Source: an uncultured Coriobacteriales bacterium
Lineage (GTDB): Bacteria > Actinomycetota > Coriobacteriia > Coriobacteriales > UMGS124
DNA length: 42,328 nucleotides
Reading direction: 5' to 3'
NCBI GenBank assembly: GCA_934654475.1
Contig: CAKUFZ010000015.1
Coordinates: 1 to 42,328, forward strand
This document shows, in pieces, positions 40,752 through 42,328 of this stretch (positions are counted from its first letter, which is position 1; each line of letters opens with the position of its first letter). The position numbers were made by a program, and so were the translations under genes. A model generated the notes under the pieces. The model ran no database searches. It had not been told where the DNA came from and saw only the letters and a program-made list of their open reading frames with translations.

Positions 40752-42328
40752 ATGGAGATGTCACGCCGTAGTTTTGTTGCCGGAACCGCCGCTGCCGCAG
40801 TGGGCGCCACTGCCGCGGCCGGTCTCGCGGTGGCCGACGAGGCCGCCGAGGCCCCCGCTAAGGGAGCCTGGAGCTGGTCCGAGAAGCCCGCCGACATCAC
40901 CGACGACCAGATCTCCCAGACCATCGACTGCGACGTCTGCATCATCGGCCTGGGCGCCGGCGGCGCCCCCTCGGCCCTGTATGCGGCCACCCACGGCCTG
41001 AGCACCGTCGTGCTCCAGAAGGGCGACCACGCCATCTCCAACGGCTGGTGCGCCAACGCCATCAACAACAAGGCGTGGCTCGAGTCCGGCGGCGAGCCCT
41101 TCAACACCACCGAGCTGTTCTCGGACTTCGTCAACTATACCAACGGCCGTGAGAACGGCGTCCTGGTGAAGATGTTCATCGAGCGCGGTGGCGAGGTCAT
41201 GAACTGGGTCCTCGACCAGACCACTGAGATTGAGCCCCAGATCGTCGAGCAGGGGCAGACCATCGGCTGGTTCAATGCCGACGACTTCCAGAGCCGCTAC
41301 GCCCGCTTCGCGGAGCTCCTCACCCTCATGAGCGACAAGGCCGAGGAGGCCGGCGCCCAGATGCTGTGGGACACCCCCGCGGTGCGCCTGTGCACCTCCG
41401 AGGACGGCACGACCGTCACCGGCGCCATCGGCCAGAACGCCGACGGCGAGTACGTCAAGGTCAACGCCTCCAAGGGCGTCCTGCTGGCCTGCGGCGACGT
41501 CACCGACGACCCCGAGATGGTCGAGTGCTTCTGCCCGCTGCTCTCCGGTGTGCGCAGCCTGCACGGCTATCCCAACAACACCGGCGACGGCGTGCGCATG
41601 GGCTCCTGGATCGGCGCGAAGATCACCCCCGCGCCCCACGCCTTGATGATGCACTTCGACCCCACCTGGCTGCCCGAGGGCAACGCGCCCCTCTCCGGCA
41701 TCCCGTGGCTGCGCGTCAACATCAACGGCAAGCGCTTCGGCAACGAGAACATGGACTACCAGGCCGTTGTGACCTCCGTCTCCCTGCAGCCCGAGAAGGT
41801 CGCCTTCCAGATCTGCGACTCCAACTGGTTCGACAACTGCGAGGCCGCCGACTACTTCCCGCACCCCAACAGCCACTCCCGCGAGAACCCCGACCCCAAG
41901 GGCAACTGGGAGCACTTCCTGGAGACCGGCGCCATCAAGCAGGCCGACACCCTCGAGGAGCTGGCCGAGTGCTACGGCATCGACGCCGAGAACCTTGTGG
42001 CCACAGTCGCCCGCTACAACGAGCTGATTGAGAAGGGCAACGACGACGACTTCGGCGTGCGCGCCGACTTCCTGCCCTACCTCGCCATCAAGGAGCCCCC
42101 GTTCTACGCCATCAAGCGCGTCCCCTCCGTGCTCGCCTCCGTGGGCGGCGTCCAGGTCAACGACGACCTGCGCGTCCTGCGCGACGACGACGAGCCGTTC
42201 AACGGCCTGTACGCTTGCGGCGACGTGGCCGGCTCCTTCTACGGCCACGAGTACCCGCTGCACCTCCCCGGCGGCTCCATCGGCCGCGGCTTCGTGTTCG
42301 GCATCCTCTCGGTCAAGGCCATGTGCGG
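40752..42328 (+). CDS. Exported FAD-dependent reductase, LuxR-paired (2), cut by window end
   Basis: The first 525 codons of a FAD_binding_2 flavoprotein. It has a twin-arginine leader (SRRSFVAGTAAAA, residues 4-16), the Rossmann motif GLGAGG from residue 66, and the late FAD contact FNGLYACGDVAGS followed by PLHLPGGSIGRGFVFG. The gene runs off the right edge, but little of the domain can be missing. AAAAGGAG lies seven bases before the ATG. Very regular GC-rich codons suggest strong expression. The acceptor is unknown. Confidence 0.88.
   Translation, partial: MEMSRRSFVAGTAAAAVGATAAAGLAVADEAAEAPAKGAWSWSEKPADITDDQISQTIDCDVCIIGLGAGGAPSALYAATHGLSTVVLQKGDHAISNGWCANAINNKAWLESGGEPFNTTELFSDFVNYTNGRENGVLVKMFIERGGEVMNWVLDQTTEIEPQIVEQGQTIGWFNADDFQSRYARFAELLTLMSDKAEEAGAQMLWDTPAVRLCTSEDGTTVTGAIGQNADGEYVKVNASKGVLLACGDVTDDPEMVECFCPLLSGVRSLHGYPNNTGDGVRMGSWIGAKITPAPHALMMHFDPTWLPEGNAPLSGIPWLRVNINGKRFGNENMDYQAVVTSVSLQPEKVAFQICDSNWFDNCEAADYFPHPNSHSRENPDPKGNWEHFLETGAIKQADTLEELAECYGIDAENLVATVARYNELIEKGNDDDFGVRADFLPYLAIKEPPFYAIKRVPSVLASVGGVQVNDDLRVLRDDDEPFNGLYACGDVAGSFYGHEYPLHLPGGSIGRGFVFGILSVKAMC

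Noticed and set aside
1..42328. tRNA or rRNA genes
   Set aside because: None was found by eye on either strand.

Overview
The window looks like a chromosome segment from a gut actinobacterium of the Coriobacteriia, most likely Eggerthellaceae (Eggerthella, Gordonibacter, Slackia or Adlercreutzia-like). The evidence is its high GC content, several twin-arginine molybdopterin and FAD reductases, their TorD chaperones, and three LuxR regulators with a multi-span membrane domain. This placement is inferred from gene content; there is no rRNA marker in the window.

Layout. (1) 1-5.8 kb: a LysR regulator divergent from a molybdoenzyme resembling acetylene hydratase and catechol dehydroxylases, with its four-cluster ferredoxin subunit and a TorD chaperone. 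(2) 5.9-11 kb: an MFS exporter, an exported FAD reductase, and an ammonium channel fused to a PII signalling domain. (3) 11-13.5 kb: an IS3 scrap, then what I read as a collapsed BREX phage-defence locus: a ribbon-helix-helix gene, a chimera of brxA head and pglX tail, an intact AlbA_2/ATPase gene and a brxL stump. (4) 13.6-15.4 kb: a DASS/SLC13 anion transporter. (5) 15.6-18.4 kb: a collapsed type II-A CRISPR-Cas locus (cas2 tail, csn2 head) followed by three 36-bp type II-like CRISPR repeats separated not by 30-bp spacers but by 320 and 602 bp of gene-bearing DNA, including paralogous genes. This is the most unusual part of the window. (6) 18.6-26.8 kb: a GH25 lysozyme, then a full DmsABC-type respiratory module: torD, luxR and dmsC on the minus strand, dmsA and dmsB on the plus strand, with an inverted-repeat operator candidate between them. 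(7) 26.9-32.7 kb: acetate kinase, ModD, and an overlapping esterase, condensation-fold acyltransferase and DUF6320 operon. (8) 32.7-42.3 kb: two membrane LuxR regulators, each divergent from an exported FAD reductase. Between and beside them are two copies of a 292-bp block, one leading into an intact DUF4143 ATPase and the other into only the last codons of that ATPase.

How it fits together. The intact genes describe anaerobic respiration with organic acceptors: exported Mo and flavin reductases, chaperones for Mo-enzyme maturation, ModD for molybdenum handling, acetate kinase for substrate-level ATP, and a dedicated one-component regulator next to most reductases. Between these lie accessory islands where defence genes have been reduced to fused or terminal fragments. 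Family names rest on motif recognition by eye; no database search was run.
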